DNA of 64,000 bases from Azospirillum sp. TSH58 (GTDB lineage Bacteria; Pseudomonadota; Alphaproteobacteria; Azospirillales; Azospirillaceae): positions 892,501 to 956,500 of the forward strand of contig NZ_CP022364.1 of the NCBI RefSeq assembly GCF_003119115.1. Reading direction: 5' to 3'. The translations under genes and the position numbers were made by a program. This document shows positions 48,141 to 56,494 of the stretch, piece after piece. How positions within the stretch are numbered: the stretch's first letter is position 1; each line of letters starts with the position of its first letter. The notes beneath the pieces were generated by a model that made no database searches, was not told the origin of the DNA, and saw nothing but the letters and a program-made list of their open reading frames with translations.

Positions 48141-48240
48141 CGGAAAACACGAGCGGAGCCGCGCCCCTTGACCCGGTAATACCAAGGTTTCGGCGCGGTT
48201 TTGTTGGGTTTTCAAGCACTTGTATTAAGGGTTTTGCGAC

Positions 48241-48269
48241 TTGACAGGGTTGTGCCCTGTCCGTATGGT
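48241..48269 (+). promoter_or_regulatory. Sigma70 promoter of the atp (F0) operon with an internal palindrome
   Basis: Perfect -35 ttgaca (48241-48246), 17-base spacer, tatggt (48264-48269), 48 bases before the atpI ATG. The spacer and -35 contain a 7-base inverted repeat gacaggg-ttgtg-ccctgtc (48243-48261), which could be a repressor operator. Confidence 0.75.
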
Positions 48270-48316
48270 CTCGCCGCTTTCGCGTGGCTGCGAGACAACG
48301 GGGACAACGAAGCGAC

Positions 48317-48679
48317 ATGAGCGACGAAAAGCCCCCGCCGTCTCTGGCAGAGCTTGACGCCCGACTGAAGAAGGCGCGTGAAGGGAAGGAATCGCAGAGC
48401 GGTCCGGGGAAATATCACCGGCTGCCGCAGAGTCCTCTCGGCATCGCCTTCCGAATCGGGACCGAGCTGGTCGCTGCCATGATCGTTGGCGTCGGTGGCG
48501 GGCTTCTGCTCGACCGCTGGCTCGGAACGGCGCCCTGGGGATTGATCGTCATGTTCTTCCTCGGCGCGGCGGCCGGAATTCTGAATGTCTACCGGGCCAT
48601 CACCGGGCTCGGATTAGCCCCCGGCTACCGCCGGGCCCGTGAGGATGACAACGAGCGCCCCAACGGCGACGCACACTGA
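48317..48679 (+). CDS. atpI: AtpI, ATP synthase accessory membrane protein
   Basis: A 120-residue AtpI/AtpZ-type protein that helps assemble the c-ring or handles magnesium. The N-terminus is cytoplasmic and charged (LAELDARLKKAREGKES). Two membrane helices follow (about 45-66 GTELVAAMIVGVGGGLLLDRW and 70-92 TAPWGLIVMFFLGAAAGILN) and the tail is charged. Position as the first gene of the F0 operon fits. Start supported by the promoter 48 bases upstream. Confidence 0.9.
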   Translation: MSDEKPPPSLAELDARLKKAREGKESQSGPGKYHRLPQSPLGIAFRIGTELVAAMIVGVGGGLLLDRWLGTAPWGLIVMFFLGAAAGILNVYRAITGLGLAPGYRRAREDDNERPNGDAH

Positions 48680-48691
48680 GCGAGGACGACC

Positions 48692-49435
48692 TTGGATCCG
48701 CTGCACCAGTTCCAGATCAACCCGATCCTCCAGATCGTGATCGCCGGGTATGACGTGTCCTTCACGAACTCGGCCTTCTTCATGGTCGTGGCGGTCGCGC
48801 TGATCTACGCGCTGCTCGTCTTCGGCATGTCTGGCCGCGCCCTGGTTCCGGGCCGCCTGCAGTCCCTGGCCGAGATCTTCTACGAATTCGTCGCGAACAT
48901 GGTTCGGGACAACGCCGGGCACGACGCCCGTCCCTACTTCCCGTTCGTCTTCGCGATCTTCATGTTCGTGCTGTTCGGCAACCTCGTCGGCATGATCCCG
49001 TTCACCTTCACCTTCACCAGCCACATCATCGTGACCTTCACGCTGGCGGCGACGGTGTTCGTGTTCGTGACCGTCCTGGCCCTGATGAAGCACGGCCTGC
49101 ATTTCTTCAGCTTCTTCATGCCGCACGGCGCGCCGCTGGCGCTCGCCCCGATCCTCATCCCGATCGAGGTGATCTCCTACCTGATGCGCCCCGTCAGCCT
49201 GTCGATCCGACTGTTCGCCAACATGATGGCCGGTCACACCATGCTGAAGGTGTTCGCGGGTTTCACGGTTATGATGATCAGCGGCCTGGGCGCCGTCGGC
49301 TTCCTCGCCGGTCTCGTCCCGCTGGCCATCAACATCGCGCTGACCGGCTTCGAGTTCCTGGTCGCGTTCCTGCAAGCCTACGTCTTCTCGATCCTGACCT
49401 GCCTGTACATCCGCGACGCTCTGGAACTGCACTGA
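48692..49435 (+). CDS. atpB: ATP synthase F0 subunit a
   Basis: The stator half of the proton channel (247 residues). The essential arginine is R173 in [14 protein letters not shown], in the fourth membrane helix. Other family blocks are [24 protein letters not shown] and [26 protein letters not shown] near the C-terminus. The start is a TTG at 48692 (MDPLHQFQ), with GAGGAC just upstream; no ATG or GTG fits better. It follows atpI by 12 bases. Confidence 0.96.
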   Translation: MDPLHQFQINPILQIVIAGYDVSFTNSAFFMVVAVALIYALLVFGMSGRALVPGRLQSLAEIFYEFVANMVRDNAGHDARPYFPFVFAIFMFVLFGNLVGMIPFTFTFTSHIIVTFTLAATVFVFVTVLALMKHGLHFFSFFMPHGAPLALAPILIPIEVISYLMRPVSLSIRLFANMMAGHTMLKVFAGFTVMMISGLGAVGFLAGLVPLAINIALTGFEFLVAFLQAYVFSILTCLYIRDALELH

Positions 49436-49508
49436 GCACCAGCGCCGACCCGGATCATCTGTTCACCTTTTTCTCCACAGTTCACCCTTACCTAGAGGAA
49501 TGAGTACC

Positions 49509-49733
49509 ATGGAAGCTGAAGCCGCCAAGTACGTCGGTGCCGGTCTGGCCGTTATCGCCCTCGCCGGCGTCGGCCTGGGTATCGGCAACATCTTCTCGAC
49601 CCTGATCGGTTCGATCGCCCGCAACCCGGCCGTCCAGCCGAAGGTCTTCCCGATCGGCATTCTGGGCTTCGCGCTGACGGAAGCCGTCGCGCTGTTCGCC
49701 CTGCTGATCGCCTTCCTGATCCTGTTCGCCTAA
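49509..49733 (+). CDS. atpE: ATP synthase F0 subunit c
   Basis: The ring-forming proton-carrying subunit, a 74-residue hairpin of two membrane helices. The polar loop is ARNP (residues 37-40) and the ion-binding carboxylate is E58 in [12 protein letters not shown]. No sodium-binding signature is evident, so proton-driven. I choose the ATG at 49509 ([10 protein letters not shown]) because GAGG at 49494-49497 is correctly spaced for it; an ATG three codons earlier (49500) is too close. Confidence 0.96.
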   Translation: MEAEAAKYVGAGLAVIALAGVGLGIGNIFSTLIGSIARNPAVQPKVFPIGILGFALTEAVALFALLIAFLILFA

Positions 49734-49820
49734 GGCCCGAGCGAACTTTCAATTTCGCTCTGACGCGGCGCCGGGCTCTCGAAGTTTCGGCGCCGCATTC
49801 TTGCCTAGGGGGACCGATCC

Positions 49821-50471
49821 ATGCCGAACCTGTTGGCCAAGCGACGGCTGGTCCGCTGGTCGGGTGCTGCGGGCGCCTCGCTCGCCACTCTGACCGTGCT
49901 TGCCGGTAACGTCCTGGCGGCGACGGCGGAGCACGCGCCGGAAGCCGCCCATGGCGGCGAGCATGCCGCCGGCGGCCTGCCGCAGCTCAATCCCGCCACC
50001 TTCCCCACCCAGATCTTCTGGCTGGCGCTGACCTTCATCACCCTCTACTACCTCCTGTCCAAGAAAGCGCTGCCGCGCGTGGCCGAGGTTCTGGAGGAGC
50101 GCCAGGAGCGCATCTCGCGCGACCTGAGCAAGGCCGCTTCGCTCAAGGAAGAGGCCGAGGCCGCCATGGCCCAGGTCGATCAGTCCCTCGCCGGGGCCCG
50201 TTCCGAAGCCCAGGCCCTGATCGCCCAGGTGGCCGCCGAGATCGACGCGAACAACCACGCCCGTCAGGCCCAGTTGAACGCCGACAACGCCGAGCGTCTG
50301 CGCAGCGCCGAGGCGAACATCGCCGCGGCCAAGGAGCAGGCGATCGCCAACGTCCGCTCCATCTCCGCCGACATCGCCCGTGACGTCGCCGGCCGTCTGG
50401 CCGGTCTGGACGTCGACGCGGCCCAGGCCGATGCGGCGGTCGCCGCCGTGATCGAGGAGCGCCGGTCATGA
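49821..50471 (+). CDS. atpF': ATP synthase F0 subunit b'
   Basis: The divergent second b subunit of alphaproteobacterial (and photosynthetic) ATP synthases; it forms the peripheral stalk with b. The 216-residue protein has a long N-terminal region with a signal-like hydrophobic stretch and a histidine/alanine segment, the membrane helix near 60-80 (FPTQIFWLALTFITLYYLLS) and a long charged coiled coil. Its stop overlaps the atpF start by four bases. Confidence 0.93.
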   Translation: MPNLLAKRRLVRWSGAAGASLATLTVLAGNVLAATAEHAPEAAHGGEHAAGGLPQLNPATFPTQIFWLALTFITLYYLLSKKALPRVAEVLEERQERISRDLSKAASLKEEAEAAMAQVDQSLAGARSEAQALIAQVAAEIDANNHARQAQLNADNAERLRSAEANIAAAKEQAIANVRSISADIARDVAGRLAGLDVDAAQADAAVAAVIEERRS

Positions 50472-50947
50472 ACACGCCCGAAATGTGGGTCGCCATCGCC
50501 TTCATCATCTTCGCCGTCCTGGTGTGGAAGAAGGCGGCCGGCGCGATCACCGGCCTTCTCGACGCCCGCGCCGAGAAGATCCGGGCGGAACTGGACGAGG
50601 CCCAGCGCCTGCGTGAAGACGCCCAGGCGCTGCTCGCCAACTACCAGCGCCGTCAGCGCGACGCGCTGAAGGAGGCCGAGGCCATCATCGCCCACGCCCG
50701 CGAGGAGGCCGACCGTCTCCGTTCGCAGGCCGGCGCCGATCTCGAAGCGTCGCTGAAGCGCCGCGAGGCCCAGGCCATGGACCGCATCGCCCAGGCGGAA
50801 GCCGGGGCGCTGGCCGAGGTCCGCAACCTGACCGTCGACATCGCCATGGACGCCAGCCGCCGCATCCTGGAAACCGGCATCCAGCCGGCCCAGGCGGACA
50901 AGCTGATCGACCAGTCGATCGCCGAGCTGCCGAAGCACCTGCACTGA
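50468..50947 (+). CDS. atpF: ATP synthase F0 subunit b
   Basis: Peripheral stalk subunit (159 residues): an N-terminal membrane helix (MWVAIAFIIFAVLVWKKAAG) followed by a long coiled coil (LDARAEKIRAELDEAQRLRE onward). It starts within the atpF' stop (ATGA overlap). A strong terminator 30 bases downstream ends the operon; the F1 genes are not in this window, the usual alphaproteobacterial arrangement. Confidence 0.95.
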   Translation: MNTPEMWVAIAFIIFAVLVWKKAAGAITGLLDARAEKIRAELDEAQRLREDAQALLANYQRRQRDALKEAEAIIAHAREEADRLRSQAGADLEASLKRREAQAMDRIAQAEAGALAEVRNLTVDIAMDASRRILETGIQPAQADKLIDQSIAELPKHLH

Positions 50948-50976
50948 GATCGTTGCTCCACGGGCAACGGTCTTTC

Positions 50977-51010
50977 GAAAAACCCCGGCCTAGGCGCCGG
51001 GGTTTTTCTT
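50977..51010 (+). terminator. Intrinsic terminator of the atp (F0) operon
   Basis: aaaaccccggc-ctag-gcgccggggttttt followed by more T residues; a strong, nearly perfect stem. Confidence 0.92.
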
Positions 51011-51044
51011 TGGTGGAATGGGGCGGCAACCCGGAGCCCATTCC

Positions 51045-51845
51045 ATGACCACGCCCCAGCCGGCCACCGCCCTGCCCTCCCCCGTCCCCAGCGTCTTCGT
51101 CTCGCACGGCGCCCCCACCCTCATCATCGAGGATTCGCCGGGCCGCCATTTCCTGGCCGGCCTGGGCAAGCGGCTCGGCCGCCCGAGCGCGGTGATCGCG
51201 GTGTCGGCCCATTGGACGACCCGGACCCCGGCGATCAGCGGAGCCGCGGCACCGGACACCATCCACGACTTCTACGGCTTCCCCCGCGCCCTCTACGCCA
51301 TGCGCTACGCGGCCCCCGGCGCCCCGGCGCTGGCCGACCGCGCGCGGGCGCTGACCGGCGCCGCGGTGGACCCCGGCCAGGGGCTCGACCACGGCGCCTG
51401 GGTGCCGCTGATGCTGATGTACCCGGAGGCCGATATCCCGGTCGCCCAGCTCTCCGTGCAGCCCGGCGCCACCGCCGCCGACCACATCGCGCTGGGCCGC
51501 GCCCTGGCGCCCCTGCGGAACGAGGGCGTGCTGATCCTGGGCAGCGGCGGCGCCGTCCACAATCTCGGCGACTTCCGTTTCGGCGAGCGCGATGTCGCCG
51601 GCTGGGCGGAGGACTTCGCCGGCTGGCTCGACGGGGTGCTGACGACGGGCGACGAGGCGTCGCTGGCCGGCTGGAAGACGCTCTGCCCGCAGGCCAAGGC
51701 GGCCCACCCGACCGACGAGCATTTCCTGCCCCTGCCCGTGGCCTTCGGCGCCGCCGGCGATACGGTGCGGACGGAGCGGCTTCACACCGGGTTCGAGCAT
51801 GGCAGCATCGGCATGCAAGCCTACGCCTTCCACGGCGCCGCCTGA
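51045..51845 (+). CDS. DODA-type class III extradiol ring-cleavage dioxygenase family protein
   Basis: A 266-residue member of the LigB-like superfamily of the 4,5-DOPA dioxygenase type. It has SVFVSHGAPTLIIED (with a metal-ligand histidine), VSAHWTTRTPAI (second histidine), LDHGAWVPLMLMYPEADIPV, GSGGAVHNLGDF, and the C-terminal FEHGSIGMQAY. Bacterial members oxidise catechol-like compounds, but the natural substrate is usually unknown. The ATG at 51045 has GGAG nine bases upstream; an ATG at 51018 would add nine non-family residues that overlap the atp terminator region. Confidence 0.88.
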   Translation: MTTPQPATALPSPVPSVFVSHGAPTLIIEDSPGRHFLAGLGKRLGRPSAVIAVSAHWTTRTPAISGAAAPDTIHDFYGFPRALYAMRYAAPGAPALADRARALTGAAVDPGQGLDHGAWVPLMLMYPEADIPVAQLSVQPGATAADHIALGRALAPLRNEGVLILGSGGAVHNLGDFRFGERDVAGWAEDFAGWLDGVLTTGDEASLAGWKTLCPQAKAAHPTDEHFLPLPVAFGAAGDTVRTERLHTGFEHGSIGMQAYAFHGAA

Positions 51846-52037
51846 AACGAAGCCGGAGATGTTTAAAGGGGGCCGACCCTTACGCACTTGTCTGTTTGCG
51901 CCGTTGCCTCGCCAAGCTACAATCCGCGCCACCCGTCCGTGCACACGGAGGGGTTTCTGACAACGTCGGGCTTTTCCCGCCCGCAACCTTCGGCCGGATC
52001 TCGTGGCTTACGAACGACAGCGCGTACGGGACGTGGC

Positions 52038-54110
52038 GTGAAGCGGAACGGAACCCTGCCCCGGTCCGGCGACGCCCCCTCCCCCCTCGGTGCCCCGGCC
52101 CGCCCCACGCGCTCCTTTCCAGGGCTCGGCCTCCTGCGCCGTCTCGATGAGCTGACCCTCGCCGCGCGCGTCGGGCTGGGCTTCGCCGTGGTGCTCGGTC
52201 TGGTGCTTCTGCTGGCGCTGATCGGCGTGGCCTCGCTCTACGGCGTCAACCGCGAGGTCGGCACCTTCTCCGGCTACGCCGACGCGTCCCAGACCGCCGC
52301 CGACCTGGACATCGGGCTGCGCGACCTGGAGGTTTCCGTCCGCGATCATCTGGCCGAGGGCGACCAGCAGAGCCTGCTCGACGCCGGGCTGCGCCGCGAC
52401 GGCCTTCTGGAGCGGCTGACCGCCCTTGCCGGGATGGTGCGGGACGACGCCGACCGCCGCTCGGTGGAGGGCGCGCGCACGGCGCTGGATGCCTACTGGA
52501 GCGGCTTCGAGGCGCTGGTCGCCCTGCGCGGCGAGCGCGCCCGTCTGACCGAGTCGGTGCTGGAGCCGCAGATCTCCCTCATCCGTGGCGGGCTGGGCCG
52601 GCTGAAGGACGCGGGTGGCGTCGATTCGGCGGCGCTGGCCGGCGACGCGACCGTCGCCATCCTGATGATGCAGGATCATCTCGGCCGCTACGTGGCGCGG
52701 CGCGACGACCGCGACTCGCTGCGCATGCGCGCCGAACTGGGCAACGCCCGCGCCAAGCTGGCGGAGATGAACCGCTACCTCTGGGTCCCCGGCACCCGCC
52801 AGACCATCGACGAGGTGGAGGCGGCGCTGGCCGGGATCGACGGGGTGCTGGACAGCATCGAGGCCTCCCTGACCGACGAGGACGGGCTGCGCGCCGAGCG
52901 GCTGGCCCCGAACGCCGCCGCCGTCGCCACCCGCGCGGCGGAAATCCGCCAGCGCAACGACGCCGTCGCGGCCGCGCTGCGCGGCGGTCTGGCCGACCAG
53001 TCCTGGCGCACCCTGCGCATCGCCCTGTGGGCGGCGCTGGCGGTGACGCTGGCCGGTCTGGCGATGGTCTGGTTCGTCAACCGCCGGGTCGCCCGTCCGG
53101 TCGCCGGCATGGCCGCCGCCGTGACTTCGCTCGCCGCCGGGCGGACCGACATCGCCCTCCCGCCGGACGACGGGGCGGACGAGGTGGCCGCCATGGCCCG
53201 CGCCGTCCGCGTCCTGCGCGACAACACCGCGGAGATGGAGCGCCAGCGCCAGGAGGCCGCCGACCGGCACGGCCAGCTGTTGCGCGACAAGGAGCGCTCC
53301 GACGCCGCCAACGAGGCCAAGACCCATTTCCTGGTCAACATCGGGCAGGAGCTTCACGCCCCGCTCAACGAGATCGTCGCCTCCAGCCAATCGCTGATGG
53401 GCGAGTTGCACCGGCTTGGCGCCGGGGAGCTGGCGACCGACATCGAGCAGATCCAGTGGACCGGCGAGCAGATGCTGACCCTGGTCGACGCGATCCTCGA
53501 CTACGCCCGGATCGAGGCCGGCAACATGGACGTCGTGCTACAGGATTTCGACGTGCACCGGCTGCTGATCGAAGCGCGGGAGCGCACGCTGCCCGCCGCC
53601 GACCTCAACGGCAACGAGGTGACGCTCCAGGCCGAGGCCGCGGCGCTCGGCCAGATGTATTCGGACTTCGGCAAGGTCCGGCAGGCCCTCCTCAACCTGC
53701 TGGACAACGCCTGCAAGTTCACGCAGGGCGGCGCCGTCCTGCTGGCCGCCGAGCGGGTCGAGCGCGACGGCGAGCCCTGGCTGCGCTTCACCGTGACCGA
53801 CAGCGGCAGCGGCTTCGCCACCAGCCAGACCGCCCGCCTGTTCCAGCCCTTCGTCCAGGGCGGCAGCGGCACCAAGCGGCGCGGCGCCGGGCTGGGCCTG
53901 ACCCTGGTCGGCCATTACGCCGCCATGCTCGGCGGCGACATCGAGGTGGCGAGCGAGCCCGGACAGGGCACCCGCGTCACTGTGGCCCTCCCCGCCTACT
54001 ACCAGCCCCCGGCGGAGGAGCGCCCGCTCCAGGTCGGGCTCGCCGGCGCGGCGAAGCGTCCGCTGGTCACCATCGGCCCCCTGCGCCCCGTCGCCCAGCT
54101 GGCCTCCTGA
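52038..54110 (+). CDS. Membrane sensor with histidine-kinase-like domains lacking the phospho-histidine
   Basis: About 690 residues from the GTG at 52038 (start uncertain; the frame is open further upstream). One membrane helix near 50-70, a periplasmic helical bundle of about 270 residues, a second helix near 340, HAMP, a coiled coil, then HisKA-like and HATPase domains. The H-box reads FLVNIGQELHAPLNE: Q437 stands where the phospho-accepting histidine of SHELRTPLN belongs, and H440 sits in the arginine position. The ATPase domain looks intact (NLLDNACKFTQGG, TDSGSGF, GAGLGLTLVG). No receiver or Hpt is present. Likely a pseudokinase or a partner-phosphorylating kinase. Confidence 0.85.
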   Translation: MKRNGTLPRSGDAPSPLGAPARPTRSFPGLGLLRRLDELTLAARVGLGFAVVLGLVLLLALIGVASLYGVNREVGTFSGYADASQTAADLDIGLRDLEVSVRDHLAEGDQQSLLDAGLRRDGLLERLTALAGMVRDDADRRSVEGARTALDAYWSGFEALVALRGERARLTESVLEPQISLIRGGLGRLKDAGGVDSAALAGDATVAILMMQDHLGRYVARRDDRDSLRMRAELGNARAKLAEMNRYLWVPGTRQTIDEVEAALAGIDGVLDSIEASLTDEDGLRAERLAPNAAAVATRAAEIRQRNDAVAAALRGGLADQSWRTLRIALWAALAVTLAGLAMVWFVNRRVARPVAGMAAAVTSLAAGRTDIALPPDDGADEVAAMARAVRVLRDNTAEMERQRQEAADRHGQLLRDKERSDAANEAKTHFLVNIGQELHAPLNEIVASSQSLMGELHRLGAGELATDIEQIQWTGEQMLTLVDAILDYARIEAGNMDVVLQDFDVHRLLIEARERTLPAADLNGNEVTLQAEAAALGQMYSDFGKVRQALLNLLDNACKFTQGGAVLLAAERVERDGEPWLRFTVTDSGSGFATSQTARLFQPFVQGGSGTKRRGAGLGLTLVGHYAAMLGGDIEVASEPGQGTRVTVALPAYYQPPAEERPLQVGLAGAAKRPLVTIGPLRPVAQLAS

Positions 54111-54123
54111 CGGCCAGCGTCTC

Positions 54124-54151
54124 CTGACGGTCGGCCTGTCCTGACCGTCAG
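54124..54151. terminator. Hairpin between convergent genes
   Basis: A perfect 9-base inverted repeat (ctgacggtc at 54124-54132 and gaccgtcag at 54143-54151). Its right arm overlaps the aldolase gene stop. No T-run. Confidence 0.4.
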
Positions 54152-54846
54152 GCCTCGCGCGGGCGGGCGGTGTCCTCCGGCGCGGCGTCCTCCTCGGGCG
54201 GCAGGCCGTACTTCATGCGGCGCATCTTCTCGGCGACGCGCGCGATCTCCTCGGGCGGCAGGATGACCGGCTCGCCCAGCAGATGGGCGTGGAGATACTG
54301 GCGGGCCAGCGTCTCCACCTCCACCGCCAAGGCGAGAGCGCCCTTCACCGTCTTGCCCAGCACGATCATGCCGTGGTTGGCCAGCAGGCAGGCCAGCCGC
54401 CCCTCCAGCGCCGCCACGGCGTGATCGGACAGCTCCTGCGTGCCGAAGGTCGCGTAGGGCGCGCAGCGGATCGAATCGCCGCCGGCCAGAGCCACCATGT
54501 AATGGAAGCTGGGGATGCCCCGCCCATGGACGGCCAGCGCCGTCGCGAAGGTCGAATGGGTGTGCAGCACCACATCCACGTCGGACCGCGCCTTCAGGAT
54601 GTCGCGGTGGAAGCGCCACTCCGACGAGGGCCGCCGCCGGCCCACATAGGTCCCGTCGAAGGCCATCTCCACGATGTCCTCGGGCGCCGTCTCGTCATAG
54701 GGCAGGCTGCTCGGCGTGATGAGGAAGCCGCCCTCCACCCGCACCGACAGGTTGCCCGACGCCCCCTGGTTGACGCCCAAAGCGTTCATGGCGAGGCAGG
54801 TGTCGATGATGGCGCGGCGCTGCGCCGGGTGGGACAGGCTGGTCAT
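54148..54846 (-). CDS. Class II aldolase/adducin family protein
   Basis: A 232-residue zinc-dependent class II aldolase of the L-fuculose-phosphate aldolase type. The family core is clear: MNALGVNQGASGNLSVRV, LITPSSLPYDE, SEWRFHRDILKARSDVDVVLHTHS with the zinc histidines HTHS, and LACLLANHGMIVLG. The substrate (fuculose-, ribulose- or another sugar phosphate) is not given by sequence and no sugar operon is next to it. The ATG at 54846 (MTSLSHPAQ) is chosen; upstream open codons do not match the family. Confidence 0.88.
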   Translation of the reverse strand: MTSLSHPAQRRAIIDTCLAMNALGVNQGASGNLSVRVEGGFLITPSSLPYDETAPEDIVEMAFDGTYVGRRRPSSEWRFHRDILKARSDVDVVLHTHSTFATALAVHGRGIPSFHYMVALAGGDSIRCAPYATFGTQELSDHAVAALEGRLACLLANHGMIVLGKTVKGALALAVEVETLARQYLHAHLLGEPVILPPEEIARVAEKMRRMKYGLPPEEDAAPEDTARPREA

Positions 54847-54989
54847 GGGCTGCGGTCTCGCTTGCGGAACGGCGGAGTGCCGAACGGGCCATGGGTAAAA
54901 GGTGCCTGTCAAGGACGGTCGGTGGCGGAACTGAGGCATGTTCCAATTCCCCTCCGGGGAGAGGGCTATCGGTGCCAGCCGCAAAAGCC

Positions 54990-55994
54990 TCACTGACGGT
55001 CGGCGTCCGCCTTGCTCATCAGGTCCCAATGGCGGACCACCGCGTCATAGCCGGCGGACAGGGCGCTCTGCCCGTCCGGGGTGAAGGCGACCGCCAGGAC
55101 CGGCTTCTCATGGCCGCGGAAGGAGGCGAGCTGCCGCCCGGTGGCGGTGTCCCACAGCCGGACGCGCCGGTCCCCGCCCCCGCCGGACAGCAGGGTCCTG
55201 CCGTCGGGCGCGACGGCGACGGAGGTGACGAAGCCGCTGTGCCCGTAGAGCGTGCGCAGGAGCGTGCCGGCCTCCATGTCCCACAGCCGCACCGTCTCGT
55301 CGCTGGACGCCGTGGCGGCCAGCCGCCCATCGGGGGTCAGGGCCAGACCGTTCACGCTGCCCTCATGCCCTTCCAGAACGGCCTTCTCCTGCCCGGTCGC
55401 GGCGTCCCAGAGGCGGATCTGGAAGTCGTAGCCGGCGGAGACCAGGCGCCTGCCGTCCGGGGTGTAAGCCACGGCGTTGACGTTGGCGCCGTGCCCCTCC
55501 AGCACCCGCAGAGGAGTTCCGCTCTCCAGATCCCAGACGCGGACGGCGAAGTCCCAGCCCGCGGAGGCGAAGCTCCGGCCGTCCGGCGCCACCGCCAGAC
55601 CGGCGACGGTGGCGCCGTGCCCCTCGAAGCGGTGCAGCGACCGCCCGCTCTCCAGGTCCCAGAGGATGATGGCGGCGTCGCGGCTGCCGGTCAGGGCGCG
55701 CTTGCCGTCCGGCAGGAAGGCCACGGCGGTGACGCCGGCGGCGTGCTCGTGGAAGGAGGCGCGTTGGGAACCGGACGCGAGATCCCAGAGAATGGCCGAA
55801 TAGTCCCAGCTCCCCGTCAGGACGCGGGCGCCGTCGGGCGACACGGCGACGGCGTTGACCATGGCGCCATGGCCGATCAGGTCGGCGGCGCGGGACAGCA
55901 GGGGAAAGGTCAGGACGGGCGTGGCCGCGGCCAGAGCGAACAGCCGGCGGCGGGTGTGGCACGGCGGGTTCCCCGGATGACGCGCTCTCCCCAT
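54990..55994 (-). CDS. Exported WD40-repeat protein
   Basis: A 334-residue beta-propeller of seven WD40 blades, each with the pattern GH...V..A.SPDG..L.SG..D..I.LWD, starting near residue 40 (DLIGHGAMVNAVAVSPDG). The N-terminus has paired arginines and a hydrophobic stretch (RRRLFALAAATPVLTF) ending SRAAD, a plausible Tat or Sec signal peptide. In many bacteria such a propeller is fused to a cytochrome c; none is present here. It lies downstream of the formate dehydrogenase operon on the same strand, but a terminator at 56014-56047 separates them. Binding partner unknown. Confidence 0.88.
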   Translation of the reverse strand: MGRARHPGNPPCHTRRRLFALAAATPVLTFPLLSRAADLIGHGAMVNAVAVSPDGARVLTGSWDYSAILWDLASGSQRASFHEHAAGVTAVAFLPDGKRALTGSRDAAIILWDLESGRSLHRFEGHGATVAGLAVAPDGRSFASAGWDFAVRVWDLESGTPLRVLEGHGANVNAVAYTPDGRRLVSAGYDFQIRLWDAATGQEKAVLEGHEGSVNGLALTPDGRLAATASSDETVRLWDMEAGTLLRTLYGHSGFVTSVAVAPDGRTLLSGGGGDRRVRLWDTATGRQLASFRGHEKPVLAVAFTPDGQSALSAGYDAVVRHWDLMSKADADRQ

Positions 55995-56013
55995 GCCCGA
56001 ACCGCCTCCCGAA

Positions 56014-56047
56014 TAGGAAAAGACCGGCGGCCTCTCAGCCGCCGGTC
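56014..56047 (-). terminator. Intrinsic terminator of the formate dehydrogenase operon
   Basis: A perfect 10-base stem on the minus strand (gaccggcggc-tgagag-gccgccggtc) followed by ttttcct, 45-50 bases after the last gene of the operon. Confidence 0.85.
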
Positions 56048-56093
56048 AGGGGGTAACAGGTATCAGCACCGGACGTTCTTAGCGCCTGACCTT

Positions 56094-56483
56094 TCAGCGC
56101 CAAGTGTGCCCGCGGGCGACCGCGGGGTTGTTGGAGGTCCGGTTCGGCTCATAGCTGCCGCCCTGGGGCAGGCTGTAGCCCGCCGCGTGGTGACGGAAGG
56201 GCGGAAGCGCGAGGCCGGTCGCCGCATCGACGGTCAGGGTGTTGACCATGAAGGCGGCGTTGCCGGCGGTCCCCGGCATCATGGCGGCGACCTTGTAGAC
56301 GGCGGTGCCGTCCTCAAGCGCCGCCTCGGTCACGCGCAGGACCTGCACGTTGTAGGTCTGCTCGACGATCCGCTTCACCTCGTCCGCCGGCTTGGCCGCC
56401 GGAGAAGTCTGGGCGGAAGTCTGAGCGGCGGCCGGAGCGGCGAGCGCCCCGGCCAGCAGCAGGCCGATCAGGAAGGAACGCAT
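56094..56483 (-). CDS. Small exported protein in the formate dehydrogenase operon
   Basis: A 129-residue protein with a clear Sec signal peptide (MRSFLIGLLLAGALAAPAAA, cleavage after AQ likely). The mature part, PADEVKRIVEQTYNVQVLRV...VYKVAAMMP...AFMVNTLTVDAATG, is a short alpha-beta fold resembling PepSY domains, which are often found beside membrane redox proteins. It starts 11 bases after the cytochrome gene stop and is the last gene before the operon terminator. Function unknown. Confidence 0.75.
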   Translation of the reverse strand: MRSFLIGLLLAGALAAPAAAQTSAQTSPAAKPADEVKRIVEQTYNVQVLRVTEAALEDGTAVYKVAAMMPGTAGNAAFMVNTLTVDAATGLALPPFRHHAAGYSLPQGGSYEPNRTSNNPAVARGHTWR

Positions 56484-56494
56484 CGGTGGTGTCC

